Below are positions 1 to 11,234 of a stretch of DNA of 64,000 nucleotides, piece by piece. The DNA is from Hyperoplus lanceolatus (Eukaryota; Chordata; Actinopteri; Uranoscopiformes; Ammodytidae), in assembly GCA_026929865.2 (NCBI GenBank), contig CM049398.1, positions 13,349,001 to 13,413,000 of the forward strand, given 5' to 3'. Made by a program: the position numbers and the translations under genes. The stretch's first letter is position 1; each line of letters begins with the position of its first letter. The notes under the pieces are model-generated. The model did not search any database and was not told the origin of the DNA. It saw only the letters and a list, made by a program, of their open reading frames with translations.

Positions 1-574
1 CATATTTTTCTTTTCCCTCTCTGTGATGGAAATTGTTACAAATGAGCATCTTCTTGGTTTCATCCATTTTCAAGCGCCTACAGACCTAGAAAATATGGCT
101 GCACGTCTCCTTACATTTCCTGTATTTTGACAGTTACTTCAGAGTTTTAACTGCTAGCTCTGTGCACATGAGTGCATCTGAAGTGTGGGCGTACAAGTGA
201 ATGCTATAAAGCCTTTGACCCATAATGATCAGTCTGCCATGCGAGCCAATTCTGATGTTCAAATCTTTCTTTTCTGTTGGCCAGTTTTCCTCCTCCTTGA
301 ATGTTTTACAAATGCTAACCTTTGACATGACAAGAATTCGGATGAAAGTTACATGAAGTGACTTATGGGTTTTGGGGGGAAAAACTTTGTTATACGAGCA
401 CTGTCAAATGCAAAAAAGCTGTATTTTAGGTCATATATCAAACCTTTAGTTTTCCGGTACAAGTAAGTATTACAAATTCAAATAGATTTTTTTTATGTCA
501 TAAAACTTCTGATTTAGAGCATGTTTTTGTTTCTCTACAAGCCCTCCTATAATGTGTTGAAGAAATGCCAAATG
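1..574. other. No recognisable feature
   Basis: AT-rich sequence with only short accidental open frames on both strands and no protein motif, RNA or repeat structure I can name. It ends at the TTAA target site of the next element. Confidence 0.5.
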
Positions 575-1418
575 TTAAAGGGGACATATTATGAAAAACC
601 AAACATTGCCGGTGTTTGGGCACACTTTTTAGGTTATTGGGGTCCCTACCAGCACACACAAGCTTCAAAAAGACAAATATGTCAGTTTCTTCTCTGATGC
701 TTATTTCGAACAGAGAAGAGGACCAGAAGGAATGGATCTGGTTGCTGTCATCGATGTGGAAGCTCCGTTGGGATGCGCGGTGAACATATTTCCAACAGTA
801 TGGCCGAGGAAATTCATGGCGGTGGAAAGCCGGTGGTGGATCGGGCAGGTGGAAACGTAGCTGCAGGAACTCAGCGGCTGTGTATTGGAGTACTGCCGCT
901 GTCGAGAGATTGAATATGAACGACAGGGAAGTCCAGCTGAGCACATACCACACAAAACGCTTGTCGATCAACATTGTTGATAATCCAGGGGGAGACTTCA
1001 GGCAGTGGAGGTGAGGGCAGCCCAACAGCCCAGTGCAACAGGTAATGCTAGTCCAGGCTAAAACACACGCTAAAACACACGCGGGGTAATAAAATCTAGC
1101 AAGAGTCGATAGATGCAAAAGATCACTTGCAGTTGCGGAGTCAATGGGCAACGGTTAAAAAAACCATTGAAGCAGTTAAAAACAGTTAAAGGAACCGGAG
1201 AGCAGCGGCTGCTAATTGTGCCAGCATTCACTCAACCGGAACAGCGTAACCTACATGTTAATTGGATGCCTGTGTTCCTCCCAGGTAGGGTAGGGTAGCC
1301 TACTGTAAGTTGCCTCTGCTGCTGTTTGTTTCCTGTCCATTATATTTCAAAAAGCACACAGTATCACTCAGAACTTGTTGCTTTTTGAGCAAGGGCTATA
1401 CTGAACTTATTAGTAGCC

Positions 1419-3860
1419 CAGTGTTTCCCCTTTATTATACAGGCCTGGCGGGCCCGCCAGGCCAACGGGACCCCCCGCCAGGCCAACGGCAGCCAGACTT
1501 TAAAAAAATAAAAAATAAAATAAATTCATTGAGTCCGTAATAATCATTTGCGAGCATCTGCGCGGCACTGTCGGTCTACCCCTCGTGTGCGCCTGTCTTT
1601 ACAACCTCTCGTTTGATCATCCCATCAGCTGATCTGTGTGTCTGCGTGTGTGTATGTGTTCTGCGCGCGGCGCATTGCGCGTATGCATTCGGTGCGCACT
1701 TGTTAGACACGGAAGCCAATGAGCAGGAGCATGACTAGCAAGCAAACGTTGAACTAGTGGCGAAAATAAAACCAGCACCTGCTCTATGGAGATATTAAGG
1801 ACTCAGTAACAGGGACGTTGAACAGGAAAAAGTGCTGAGCAAAACTTAGAAAGTTAAAATCGCTACGTCGCCGTGGCAACACAACCAATCTGTATCAACA
1901 CTAACAGCAGAGACAGCGCTGAAAAAACGGCATGCACTCGTTTCAGTAAGTTTACAGAAGTGCCTCACTGCTACTGCCTTTGGCATTCTTCTCAGAAAAG
2001 CATTCATTTATTTTCAGGGGACATATTAATTTATTTATTGTTTTAACTGTTAAGTTATCTTAAACAGCAGGCCATAGTAGGCCTACAAGCTTTATTTTTT
2101 TGTATTTTCAATGCTAGGCCTACTTTATTTTTATGTTTTAAATTGAGAAATAGCCTAGATGAAATATAATGGTTGGAATAGGGAATTTGCCTTATGTAGC
2201 ACACATGTTGATAGGCTAATCATGATGTGTAGCCTATGTTAATTAATTAATTTTCAACAAGGCTATTTGCATAAAAAATAAATAAAAAAAATGTTTCAGT
2301 AGGCTAGCTTCAAGGTGAGGTGATTCAGATTATTCCAGAAATTAGTACTAGACAGGACCTGTCTATATTAGATCTTAGGGTGTATTCACACATGCCGTGT
2401 TTAGTTCGGTTGAAACGAACTCAGATGCACTTCTGCCTTCGGTGCGCATCTTTCAGGCAGATGTGAATACAGCAATCGCACTCGGGGGCGGAACCAAACA
2501 AGCGCTCCGAGACCCAGCTGAAGAGGTAGTCTCGGTGTGTTTCCAAACGCACTCTGCTGCAGTTCGTTTGAGGTGGGAATTTGTTCGGACTCGATCCGAC
2601 CCAAATGCAGGAGGCACTGTGCCTTTTATTTCTTTTCTTTTTTAATAAATAGCCGTCAGCTTCACATTATGGGAAAGTGTTGTTGTCGCCATTGTTAGGA
2701 CGATAAATTGTGGTTTGACCGGGAGCCCAGAACAATATATTACATTTGATCGAGAGGATGCGTAAAACTGCTGAATGTGTTCAGCGATCAGATGAAGGAG
2801 AGGGGAGCGTCTCTCGCACAGTGCCAACAGGTTCACGCTGCGCAAGAAATGTGTGTTTTTATTTTGCTTCCCATGTAAGGGACCGTGTCAGTTTGGAGCT
2901 GAACTGCGCCGACCCAGCTGATACACAGCTTAATCAGCTGAGTGGCAGCTTGAGCCTATTCTTCTTGGGTGACGCGCGTCCAGCACCAAAAATACAGTAA
3001 AAATTATGTTTCACATCGTAGGCTACAAGCCACATAACGTGGCATTGACATAGGGCTATACATTATAACCCTATGAAACAACAATAATTTGATGTTTTTC
3101 CTCTTTATTTATAGGTTAGATGTAGGCCATTTTATTATTTTAGCCCCATATTATATCAATCATATATATTTCGCAGTTTTAACTTTGTGCTTCCTGTTTC
3201 TCTCCACCCCAGAATGTCTGTCCAATGAATGAATGACCTCAGATCACGTGTGGTTTTGCTTCGTAATGCTGGTTCACTTGCAAAAGGGGCAATATGAAAG
3301 TGGACCACACCAAACAAAAAAAATCAAAACTCTATTTGGTCTTGACCAAAGCAAGTGAACTAGCGGACTTTCCCAGTGTGAATACACCCTAAGTGTTTAT
3401 TGTTTTTTTTATTGAAATCCACGTGTTTTTCTTCAATAGTTTACGTGGCTTGTGTCTCCAAATTATTACAGAAAATAGTTATAGGCAGGACATATGACAG
3501 TTGTTTACAGAGCACAGAATTAAACAGATTTCGCCTCTCAAAGTGCACCAGATTGATGTATTTAACTTTAAAAGGATAAGGTTTCGTCTGCAGGGGGATG
3601 CCCCCAGACCCTCCCCCAGAAGGTCCATTCTCACCCAGCAGGATCTATCTTGATCTAAATCCTGTGAGAAACACCACATGTACTGATGAATGTGAAAGTA
3701 TAACCCTTTGCCCTCATTGTTAACGGGCTGTCAAAAGAGGCTCATCCCAAATGGGGTTCGTTTTGGTCAATTTCTTCTAGAAATTTGGTACACACGCGGC
3801 GCGCCTACTCTTTATCAGCTCTTACCACCGGGCCTAAAAAAAATTCTAGGGGAAACACTG
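1419..3860. mobile_element. hAT-like element nested in the TTAA element
   Basis: It begins CAGTGTTTCCCC at 1419 and ends with the complement GGGGAAACACTG at 3860. CAGTG-type ends are typical of hAT elements in fish. Direct repeats GTAGCC (1413-1418 and 3861-3866) abut both ends; hAT duplications are normally 8 bp, so two positions have decayed or the call is imperfect. Just inside the left end is a GC-rich inverted motif (GGCCTGGCGGGCCCGCCAGGCC-like, about 1442-1465). No transposase is visible. A PIF-like element sits inside it at 2378-3389. Confidence 0.6.
2378..3389. mobile_element. PIF/Harbinger-like element, copy 1
   Basis: The TIR GGGTGTATTCACAC at 2378 is matched by its complement at 3376-3389. 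The flanking triplets are TTA on the left and TAA on the right. The PIF/Harbinger superfamily usually duplicates a 3-bp TWA site, so this fits with one pair of changes or with end processing. There is no transposase frame. A second copy in the opposite orientation is at 11408-12427, and the two match closely in their subterminal parts (for example the AGTGAACTAGCGGACTTTCC segment near 3353-3373). This is the innermost layer of the nest. Confidence 0.65.
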
Positions 3861-5249
3861 GTAGCCTATCTTATTTGATAATGGAAGAAAAAATATATTT
3901 TCATTAGTTAGTAGCTTTGCCATAACTACAGTTGTATGATATGTCAGCTAGGCTACATGGTGTAACATTGAATGTGCCATGTTTTACAGATATGAGTGAC
4001 CTGACGGACCACACTATCTGTTCCATCAGAGGAGACTGTTCACTGGGTGGGACAGGTGGTCTTCTTCAGGGCCCACCAGCAACAACTAGACAGTTACATA
4101 AAAGTTATGGCTTTGCTTCTGTTTGATATGTACACTTTATATTTCCATTTCACTGGCTATGAATAAACTGCTTTATTTTTAAGTATGGTTTTGGTCTTTT
4201 TAAAATGTAATGATACTGTTTTATAAGAAATCTTCAGAGAGATAAAGGGTTGAATTAAAAATCGTATAAGTCAATGCATGTAGATCGGTCAGAAAACTAG
4301 TCCAACATCCTGACTATGAAAATGTGAGTTTCAAGTAATCCTTTACTACACGAAGCAAACGGTGACAGTTAGCAACACAATACATTTTTTAACAGTAAAA
4401 CTTTATTATAAATGAGTGATGAATGATACATTATCTACTAGTTATTGAAAGAGTGTCAGATAATTTGCAGCTCTGACTAATTATTTCTATACTTTTTTTT
4501 TACAAAAGATAATGCCTTTCCAGTGAATCTTGACATGATACATTCCTTTCCTGCCTCATTACTGTACATGTTTACATGTTACCTCAGCATGGCTTCACAA
4601 CCAAAGCTTTTTCACTCCACTGGGTTGTAGATCATTCCCCAGTTTAACCTGTAGAGACATACATAAAACGTTGTATGTTACAAGTTTAGAGAGTTTATGC
4701 ATATATATTCGGCTAATATTCTGTTATTGATTGTGACATATTTAAACTGTATTTACCTACTGGATGATGTCAGGGAAACCAGAAATCTTGATGCAATTTT
4801 CACAGTTTTCAGCTCAGACTCCTGCCTGACCAGGTTCAGTTGTAAAGCTTTTGGTTTAGAAGTGGTAAGTGTGCTGACATTTGCTGTAGAAATGAAGCTA
4901 AACATGGTAACATCGATCTCCATGCTGCATTGGCCAAAAGTAAACAGAACTGACAGCTGGGTGTGTGCCATGCCCATATAGGTTGGTATAGAGTAAATGA
5001 GCAGGGCGGTGCATGCACGCCCATGTAGATCTGACCAGTCAGAGCAGACTAGGATTTTTGCGAAGGGGGGTAGATGTCAAAACCAACATTTTGAGATAGA
5101 GAGCAGAGAAGGCTGGAAAAGACGATGAAGAAATGGGTAATGGTAGAAAACTAATGGGTTTTTTGAACAATAAACCATTAAAACCTTTTCTAGTAGACCT
5201 CGGAAATATACATTTAAACCCGAGTTTTTGCATAATATGTCCCCTTTAA

Positions 5250-6003
5250 AACATAATCACAATGATAATCAAAGTTTTCCAGCCAAATAGATATACGTCC
5301 AATAAAAAATTAATAAACTTATACGCAGATACAAACACTAAAGAGAGAGAATGCCAAATGTTATATGCTGGAAGATCATAGAAGATCATCTTGAATGAAT
5401 GAATTCTTATCTGGCCGAATAATGACTCGCAAATAAAATATGCCTGAGAATAGACGCAGTCTTCTCCAGACTCAGAGAAAATACAAGTGGGATGCAATAC
5501 TGCAGGAAACCAATGCTGTGTTGATGATGTGCTGCCAAAGTGAATATAACCCTGTTCCGTTTAATTCAGTGCTGATGCATGTCACTGGGAGTTATTAGCA
5601 TAATTTGAATTGCATTTTGTGATCTATCATCACAGTCCCCAAAATGTCAAATAGGGAAAGACAATTTACTAAGGTCACTTTAGAAATCCTAATTTCAAAG
5701 TTGCCTTAGTTGTATATTTGAAAATTGAATTAGTTACATTTGTAACCTTTACTCTGAAAAATAACAGATATAGCTTGACTGCAAACCCCTGTGTGGTAAC
5801 CACCACTACAGTGACTGATAAGAGGTGTTAAAGAGGAATAAATAGAGAATGTCATGTCCTGAATATAGGGCAATGCAGGAAAGGGCTGAAAATAAAAGCT
5901 TAAACCTAAAAACTACACCCTAGTTGCCTTCTGAACATGATGCAGCTGCACACAAATGAAAAAAAAGGAGTCTGCCAACCACACTCATAAACTTTCAAGG
6001 TGA
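5250..6003. other. No recognisable feature
   Basis: Non-coding AT-rich sequence between the TTAA element and the gypsy-like fragment. No motif recognised. Confidence 0.4.
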
Positions 6004-6150
6004 TACCTGATTCTTTGTATCAGCAGGAAACTGTTGCCAAGGGAACAGAATTACTTGACTGTTGATAAAGAATGTCAGGCAATCAAGAGGGAGCTGGAGG
6101 CGCTGAAGCACGCTCTGAAAGGGTGGCACCTCCACCTCTTCACTGAACAA
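6004..6150 (+). pseudogene. Fragment of Ty3/gypsy-type pol (end of RT / RNase H)
   Basis: One frame reads about 49 residues that include ISRKLLPREQNYLTVDKEC and then an alternating charged/hydrophobic stretch ending near LHLFTEQ. The pattern 'SRKL-P-E-NY-T-DKE' followed by 'A---AL--W--HL' is the start of the RNase H region of Ty3/gypsy-type LTR retrotransposon polyproteins, where the residues lead up to the TDH motif. A stop (6001-6003) precedes it, and after about 6150 the similarity is lost. No LTRs, gag, integrase or primer-binding site can be seen nearby. It is a dead scrap; I cannot assign a family, and a retrovirus-like source cannot be excluded from so short a piece. Confidence 0.6.
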
Positions 6151-6642
6151 GGATGTGGGAAACCTGATAGTACATCAGCTTTCCCATGGATACTGGTCAG
6201 ATTCACTGTGCTCAGTGCCGCTGCGCCACGGTCGTCATCTTAACTTCTCCATCAGAGCACGACTGCTGCAGCAGAAGCAATGCAAAGCAAAGGCATTCAT
6301 AATGTCAGTCATTACCTGCCGAAAAATAGACCTTGGCAGGTCACCTGTGAGGCAGAGCCAGTTTTACTGAGGGGGGCAGCTTACAGATGTCAGTCCTTCT
6401 CGAAGACCTCACCTGGATAGTCAGTTAAAGCAAAGATCTATAGCTTGACATTTTTCTTTCCCCTTTTCTACAGCACGCCCGCTGCACAGTTTCAGGGGGG
6501 GGGGGGCTTTCAAATCCCACAAGCCTGTGTTGTCTTTATGTAACATACTGAATTTAATGCAAATTTTTTCAAATATGAACTCTCACAACCACTAGTAGGT
6601 AGTAGTAGGAATGGTTATCGTGAACCAATAATAAATTTACCC
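6151..6642. other. No clear feature; short G tract
   Basis: Sequence after the pol scrap may be more of the same decayed element but has no motif I can name. A run of ten G lies near 6496-6506. Confidence 0.3.
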
Positions 6643-6698
6643 GTTCAACTCTGTCTCTACACAATCAATAAAAGCATAAAAATGCCAAAAAAATATCT
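6643..6698 (+). repeat. 5'-truncated SINE 3' tail
   Basis: The segment TTCAACTCTGTCTCTAC, then ATCAATAAA, GCATAAAAATGCC and AAAAAATATCT matches the 3' part of the complete SINE at 25819-26014. Only this tail is present, so the copy is truncated at its 5' end, as is common for retroposed SINEs. Confidence 0.6.
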
Positions 6699-7408
6699 TA
6701 TGGGGATTAAAATAATGATGACTGAGGACGAACGTTTAGATGATAGACAAGTCTAACAAGTGCTGGAGCAGGCAAATGTATCAGTTGATTGAGGGAGTGT
6801 TTCTACATGCTTTCTTGGATCGCTGCAGGGGTGTAAACTGTGCATCCAGTTTTTCATTGACTGAGATGTAAAAAAACAGAACCAGGCATAAATCTAACAA
6901 AAAAAATGTGCATGCATATTTGTTCACGCTGTTTTAGTTGAGTTGTATGCACCTTGCTCCTGGTCTGGCTACTGTTTTAATGACAACCAATGTCCAATAA
7001 TGCCATGTAAAAACATGCCTATGAACTCACATATTTGCCTTCCCTCTGGTATTAAAATAATGGAGATCACATTGAGACATTCAGTCGAGTGTAATTCAAG
7101 GCCCTAATGTAAGTGTTTATGCATATTCATCAAATATACATTTGTGGATGAACCTCCTGCTATTGTTAGCGATACATTAATATTTCCCATTTTGCTTCAG
7201 AGTGTGATTGAGCCCTCATGGTTTCTTTAAAAATTCTGATGTCCAAGTTCCACTGTCAGTGAAAAGATATATATTTCTATTATATTTACGGTTATCAGGC
7301 AGACCATCCCATCTTAAGGCTTTTGTTGTGATTGTCTTTTTGTTTATTTGTAACGACAAATGAGCTGAAGGAGATCATTATTTATTACAAGGACCAACAG
7401 TATTACCT
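6699..7408. other. No recognisable feature
   Basis: AT-rich sequence with no motif, hairpin or repeat that I can name. Confidence 0.35.
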
Positions 7409-8587
7409 AACTAGAAAATCCCGCGGAGATTTTGAAAGTACGGGCAGCCCTGCGCAGGCCGCCAATCCCCGCGTCGGCGGAGCCCGAAAGCTTCTAAGAA
7501 CCTCCGCCGCGGGCTTTCCGAATTCCAGTCCCGAGTTGTGGCCGATCGAAGGTCGCAATCGTGGCAAAACGGCAGGAAAATGGCCGCTCTTAGCGAAGAC
7601 GTTTTCGTTAAGGGCGGCCATGTTTTTTGAACTATCTGGCTAAAACGTTATACACGCGTGTACGTCGGTCACCTGGTGCTGTGTACACAATTTGGTGATG
7701 ATAGGTTGGAAATCCATAAAGTAGATGTCACTTGACTGTATTTCAGGTCATGTAAATTAGGGAAGAAAACAAATCATGGCTGACCCCTATGGGCCAAGAG
7801 GCTTTATTGTAGAACACCATGAGCCGTACATGTGTACGAAATTTCAATTCAATCAGAGTCAGGGGGAATGGGGCGTGGCCTGTCAAACATTGCATTTTTG
7901 AATGATGATTTTCGCATTTGTGGCGCCCCCTATAGGTTAATCTCGACCGGCTTAGAGGACCATGCTAGCACATGTCTTCTGCACATATCCTGCAAGTTTC
8001 ATGATGATAGGACCTATGGTGAATTAGTTATGGCCAATTTGTTATTAAGCCCCGCCCCTGCGCAAACGTTTTAGTCAATGGCGGCCATATTTTTCAAGCT
8101 TTCTTACTAATCTTTTACGGGCATGTGTGTCATAGTCCCCCGAGGCTCTATGAGAAATTTGGTGTTGATAAAGTAAAATTTGAGAAAGTTGTGGTTAAAA
8201 CCCTGTTTTTCAGTTTATGCTAATTAGCGAAAAATATTCATAGGCGGATTTATATGGTCCCAGAGGCTTTTTTGTAGAGCACCCTAACATACACCTGTGT
8301 GAGAAATTTCAAGTGAATCGGACTTACGGTGTGCGGGGCGTGGCCTCTCAAACTTTCTTCAGTCGGGACTTCATAACAGCGCCCTCTAGCGCAATTTCAA
8401 AAAATTGTATAATAGCACACCCCGTGGGGTTGGGGCGCATGTGTGAAATTTTTACACGTCTGCGTGTAACGGTGTGGGAGGAGTAGCAGCTAGAAAATCG
8501 TCATGGAAGACTAAGCACCAGAATAAGTATGGTGGAGAGTAATAATTACGGGCCCTCAATACATTGAGGGCCCGTACTTAATTATTA
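7409..8587 (+). repeat. Dispersed repeat of two degenerate 465-bp units with terminal hairpin
   Basis: The block opens ACTAGAAAATCCCGCGG and closes with a perfect hairpin. Inside, two units repeat in the same direction. GGCGGCCAT at about 7613 recurs at about 8081. The run GAGGCTT-TTGTAGA-CACC at about 7799 recurs at about 8265, followed in both by GAAATTTCAA and GGGGCGTGGCCT. CpG content is higher than in the flanks. The open frame at 7332-7643 is not conserved in the second unit and I do not treat it as a gene. I know this kind of sequence as abundant in percomorph genomes but cannot name the family. A non-autonomous Helitron/Helentron would fit a 3' hairpin, but this is a guess. Confidence 0.55.
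8540..8587. repeat. Perfect GC-rich hairpin
   Basis: ACGGGCCCTCAAT (8548-8560) and its exact complement (8563-8575) are separated by two bases. The arms extend outwards by another 8 bp (TAATAATT / AATTATTA) past a 4-base bulge. It marks the right edge of the 7.4-8.6 kb repeat. Confidence 0.85.
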
Positions 8588-9473
8588 TGGATACATTTGA
8601 GTACTGACTTAAAAAAGAATGTTTTTTATTTTTCTTGTAAAGTGTTTAATTCTGATGTATGAAAAATGATGGAAGCAGAGAGCAGAGTGTAAGAGCTCAC
8701 TGCGTACTCATCTGAATCATGCGCAGTTCATAAAACTGAAAGCTGCAAATTGGAAGTAATTATGCTCCACTTACCATGGAATCACCTCTCTGAAGACTCT
8801 TACAAGCTAAAATGTTTGAACAACAGTTGACAGAACATTTCATTTTCATATTTGTTTTCATAATTGAAGTAACCAACAAAAACATTATATTCAAAGAATA
8901 TTCTGGAACTCACAAGCTGTCTATCTGCAGTGTTTGGATGACATGAAAGCAATAGTTGAGTTAATACTAGGGGGTGAAAAAGAAGCAGCTCTTCAGGATA
9001 TTGGCTAGCTGCATGAAATTCATTGACTGTGATATGAAGCCTTATTACATACAGAAGATTATTGGCAGGGCTGATGCAGAAAAAGCTGTATGTAAGAAAA
9101 TACCACCAAATTAATAACCTTGGCTAAATTACAGTTGCTCCGATTGTGATTCACACAGCTTATTTTGGATCATCCAAATAAAGGTTCATAAGGTTTATAA
9201 CTACTAGGTGTTAAGAGACTGTAAATAATTATCTTATGTCTAATGGGGGGATTTCAGTAACACTCAAAAATGTTGGGGGAAAAATGACTTCACTTTTTGT
9301 AATATTCACCTGATTTTAAATCTAAATCAGCAGATATTTTTTGAGGCATTTGTTTTACCTTCATTGGCTGTCATTTACTTGAGGGCGCAGATGAAGAATT
9401 AATCTTACACATGTTAGAAGGTTCCCAGTGTGTTCGGCCTCGTCCAAATGTCTTGACAAATGTTTTGACAACT
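8588..9473. other. No recognisable feature
   Basis: Non-coding, AT-rich; no element ends or coding motif recognised. Confidence 0.35.
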
Positions 9474-10231
9474 AATGCTGGGCTTACACTACACGACTTT
9501 TCACGCGATTTGACAGTCGCAGACAATCTTCCGATGTCGGACTGAAATAACAGAAGTCGTGCTGGAGTTGTGGCGCACGCACGTAATCTCAATCGTTTGG
9601 TGTAAAGTGGTCATCCGACCCGATTTCAGCCAGTCTTCTTCCCGTCTTGACGTTCCGACATTATCAAACATGTTTGATATTATCGTTAGTCTTAAGGGGT
9701 TGGCTCAAGCGAAATGACGTAGGCCTAAACACTGTCACACTCTTGCATGCACCAAGCACGACTCATGGAGGAGCGGCATTAGTCGCGACCTGTGTCCGCC
9801 TGTGCAGGGACTTATTTCGGATACTTTTTCCTTGAAGCCTCGGCGGGAGAACCAGGCTGACAGCCGCGCAACCTTAACACTTTACCGTCAAATACAGGGT
9901 TAGGAGTTAAAGTTATTGGGGGACGAGATCAGCAAGTAAAGATGGTCAAATAACTAAAGGAAGTCCCCCGCTCGGAATATTGAATTAATCTTTTTTTAAT
10001 TAAATAATCACTATCGCGTTTGCGGAAATAATATTAATCTCAAAAGGAATCTATTTGTAGGCTATAGTCTTGCAATATGAGACCCCCTGTCTTTTCAAAA
10101 TCTCACTCTGTGACTGAAAACTAATGACTAGTTGTCTTCAGGTGTGAGTTGATTGTCTTTAGATGTAAGAGGGTTTCAGTCTTCAGTCTTTTCAAAGTCT
10201 TTTAAACGTCCTCTAGTGTAAGCCCAGCATT
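9474..10231. mobile_element. Short TIR DNA element
   Basis: The ends AATGCTGGGCTTACACTA (9474-9491) and its complement (10214-10231) form an 18-bp perfect TIR around 758 bp. Next to the left TIR is ACACGACTTTTCACGCGA, a subterminal pattern often seen in small fish DNA elements. No convincing target duplication is left (ACT versus GAT), so I do not assign a superfamily. It has no coding capacity. Confidence 0.65.
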
Positions 10232-11179
10232 GATTTATTATAGTTTCACCTGCAAATCTCACCAAATCTATGTACTTGGCTTCGTTACAAGCTAGAATTA
10301 AGAAGTATCTTTTTTCTGTTTTGACAGTAGACTATTAAAGATTTCCCACTTGTTTAAATATTCTTTCTGTTTTTCCCTTCTTGAAAGAGCAGGTAGGAAT
10401 ACAAACGTTTAATCCAACTCTAACACCCCTGAGTTAAGTTAACCTTTGCTAATTATTTTCTAAACATTGCTTCCCTCCAGTCTTTCCATCTCATATTGAT
10501 TTGAAGAACAAGCTGTCAACGCACCTGTTTCTCGCTGTAACTTGAAAGAGGATCAGCTGCTCAATATCTCCTCTTTATACTGCAGCAAACCTCAAATTCA
10601 TTTCAACTAGGAATGTCACTGCTAAACACAAGGCATCAATGTTTGAGATAAAATCATTGCAAATAAGGTTAGAACTTCGGATGTTGTGGTGAAGAAGTTC
10701 TCCCTCACATGACAACCTCGATTATAACTTATTTTCTGGCTGATTATCGTCCTAGAATGATGCAGAATTTAGGGCTATGAGTCTTTACAATACTGCAGAT
10801 TTCCCACTGTTTCCAGCCTCGATTTAAGCTCCCAGCTGAAGCTTGGAGAGTATACATTTTCATTTAAACGGATGTCCTTTACATTCAAGCTATTGCCAAA
10901 TGAGTTGACTCAAAGTTGGCTAAGCTCGTCAGTTCCTCAAAACTCTCTCAGTATGGCAGTGTTCAGTTGTTGATTATACTGCTAAGGAAAAGCCTGTACG
11001 TCAGCAGAAGGAATTAAATCCATGCACGATCACTGAAGGCTTACCTCATGTAAATGCGCAGACAGTGTTGCTGTAATTACTCAGAATTCCTCATAGGGGG
11101 CGACAGAAGTTATGCAAAAAAGCTTTAATGGACAGATATGAGGGTGGTATTATTCTTGTAACTCTCGCCATGCCAGAAA
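10232..11179. other. No recognisable feature
   Basis: Non-coding sequence; nothing I can name. Confidence 0.35.
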
Positions 11180-11234
11180 AGGCAAATCATAGGGTTGGTA
11201 GTTCGATCCCAACTCCTCCTATTAACAAGACTAA

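Larger units (their letters stand above)
579..5245. mobile_element. TTAA-flanked (piggyBac-like) non-autonomous element, interrupted
   Basis: The left end reads AGGGGACATATTATG (579-593) and the right end is its exact reverse complement (5231-5245). Both are directly flanked by TTAA (575-578 and 5246-5249), the target duplication typical of piggyBac-superfamily elements and also seen in some others such as Kolobok. No transposase motif is visible, so I take it to be non-autonomous. The stretch is 4.7 kb long, but 1419-3860 is a later insertion, so the original element was about 2.2 kb. Open frames inside (for example minus strand 498-1151) have no recognisable domain and I do not treat them as genes. 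Confidence 0.75.

Noticed and set aside
498..1151. 217-residue minus-strand open frame as a gene
   Set aside because: It crosses the end of the TTAA element into flanking DNA, has no domain, and has an unusual Cys/His/Ser-rich composition typical of a chance frame.
7332..7643. 103-residue open frame at the start of the 7.4-kb repeat
   Set aside because: It spans the repeat boundary and is not kept open in the second unit.
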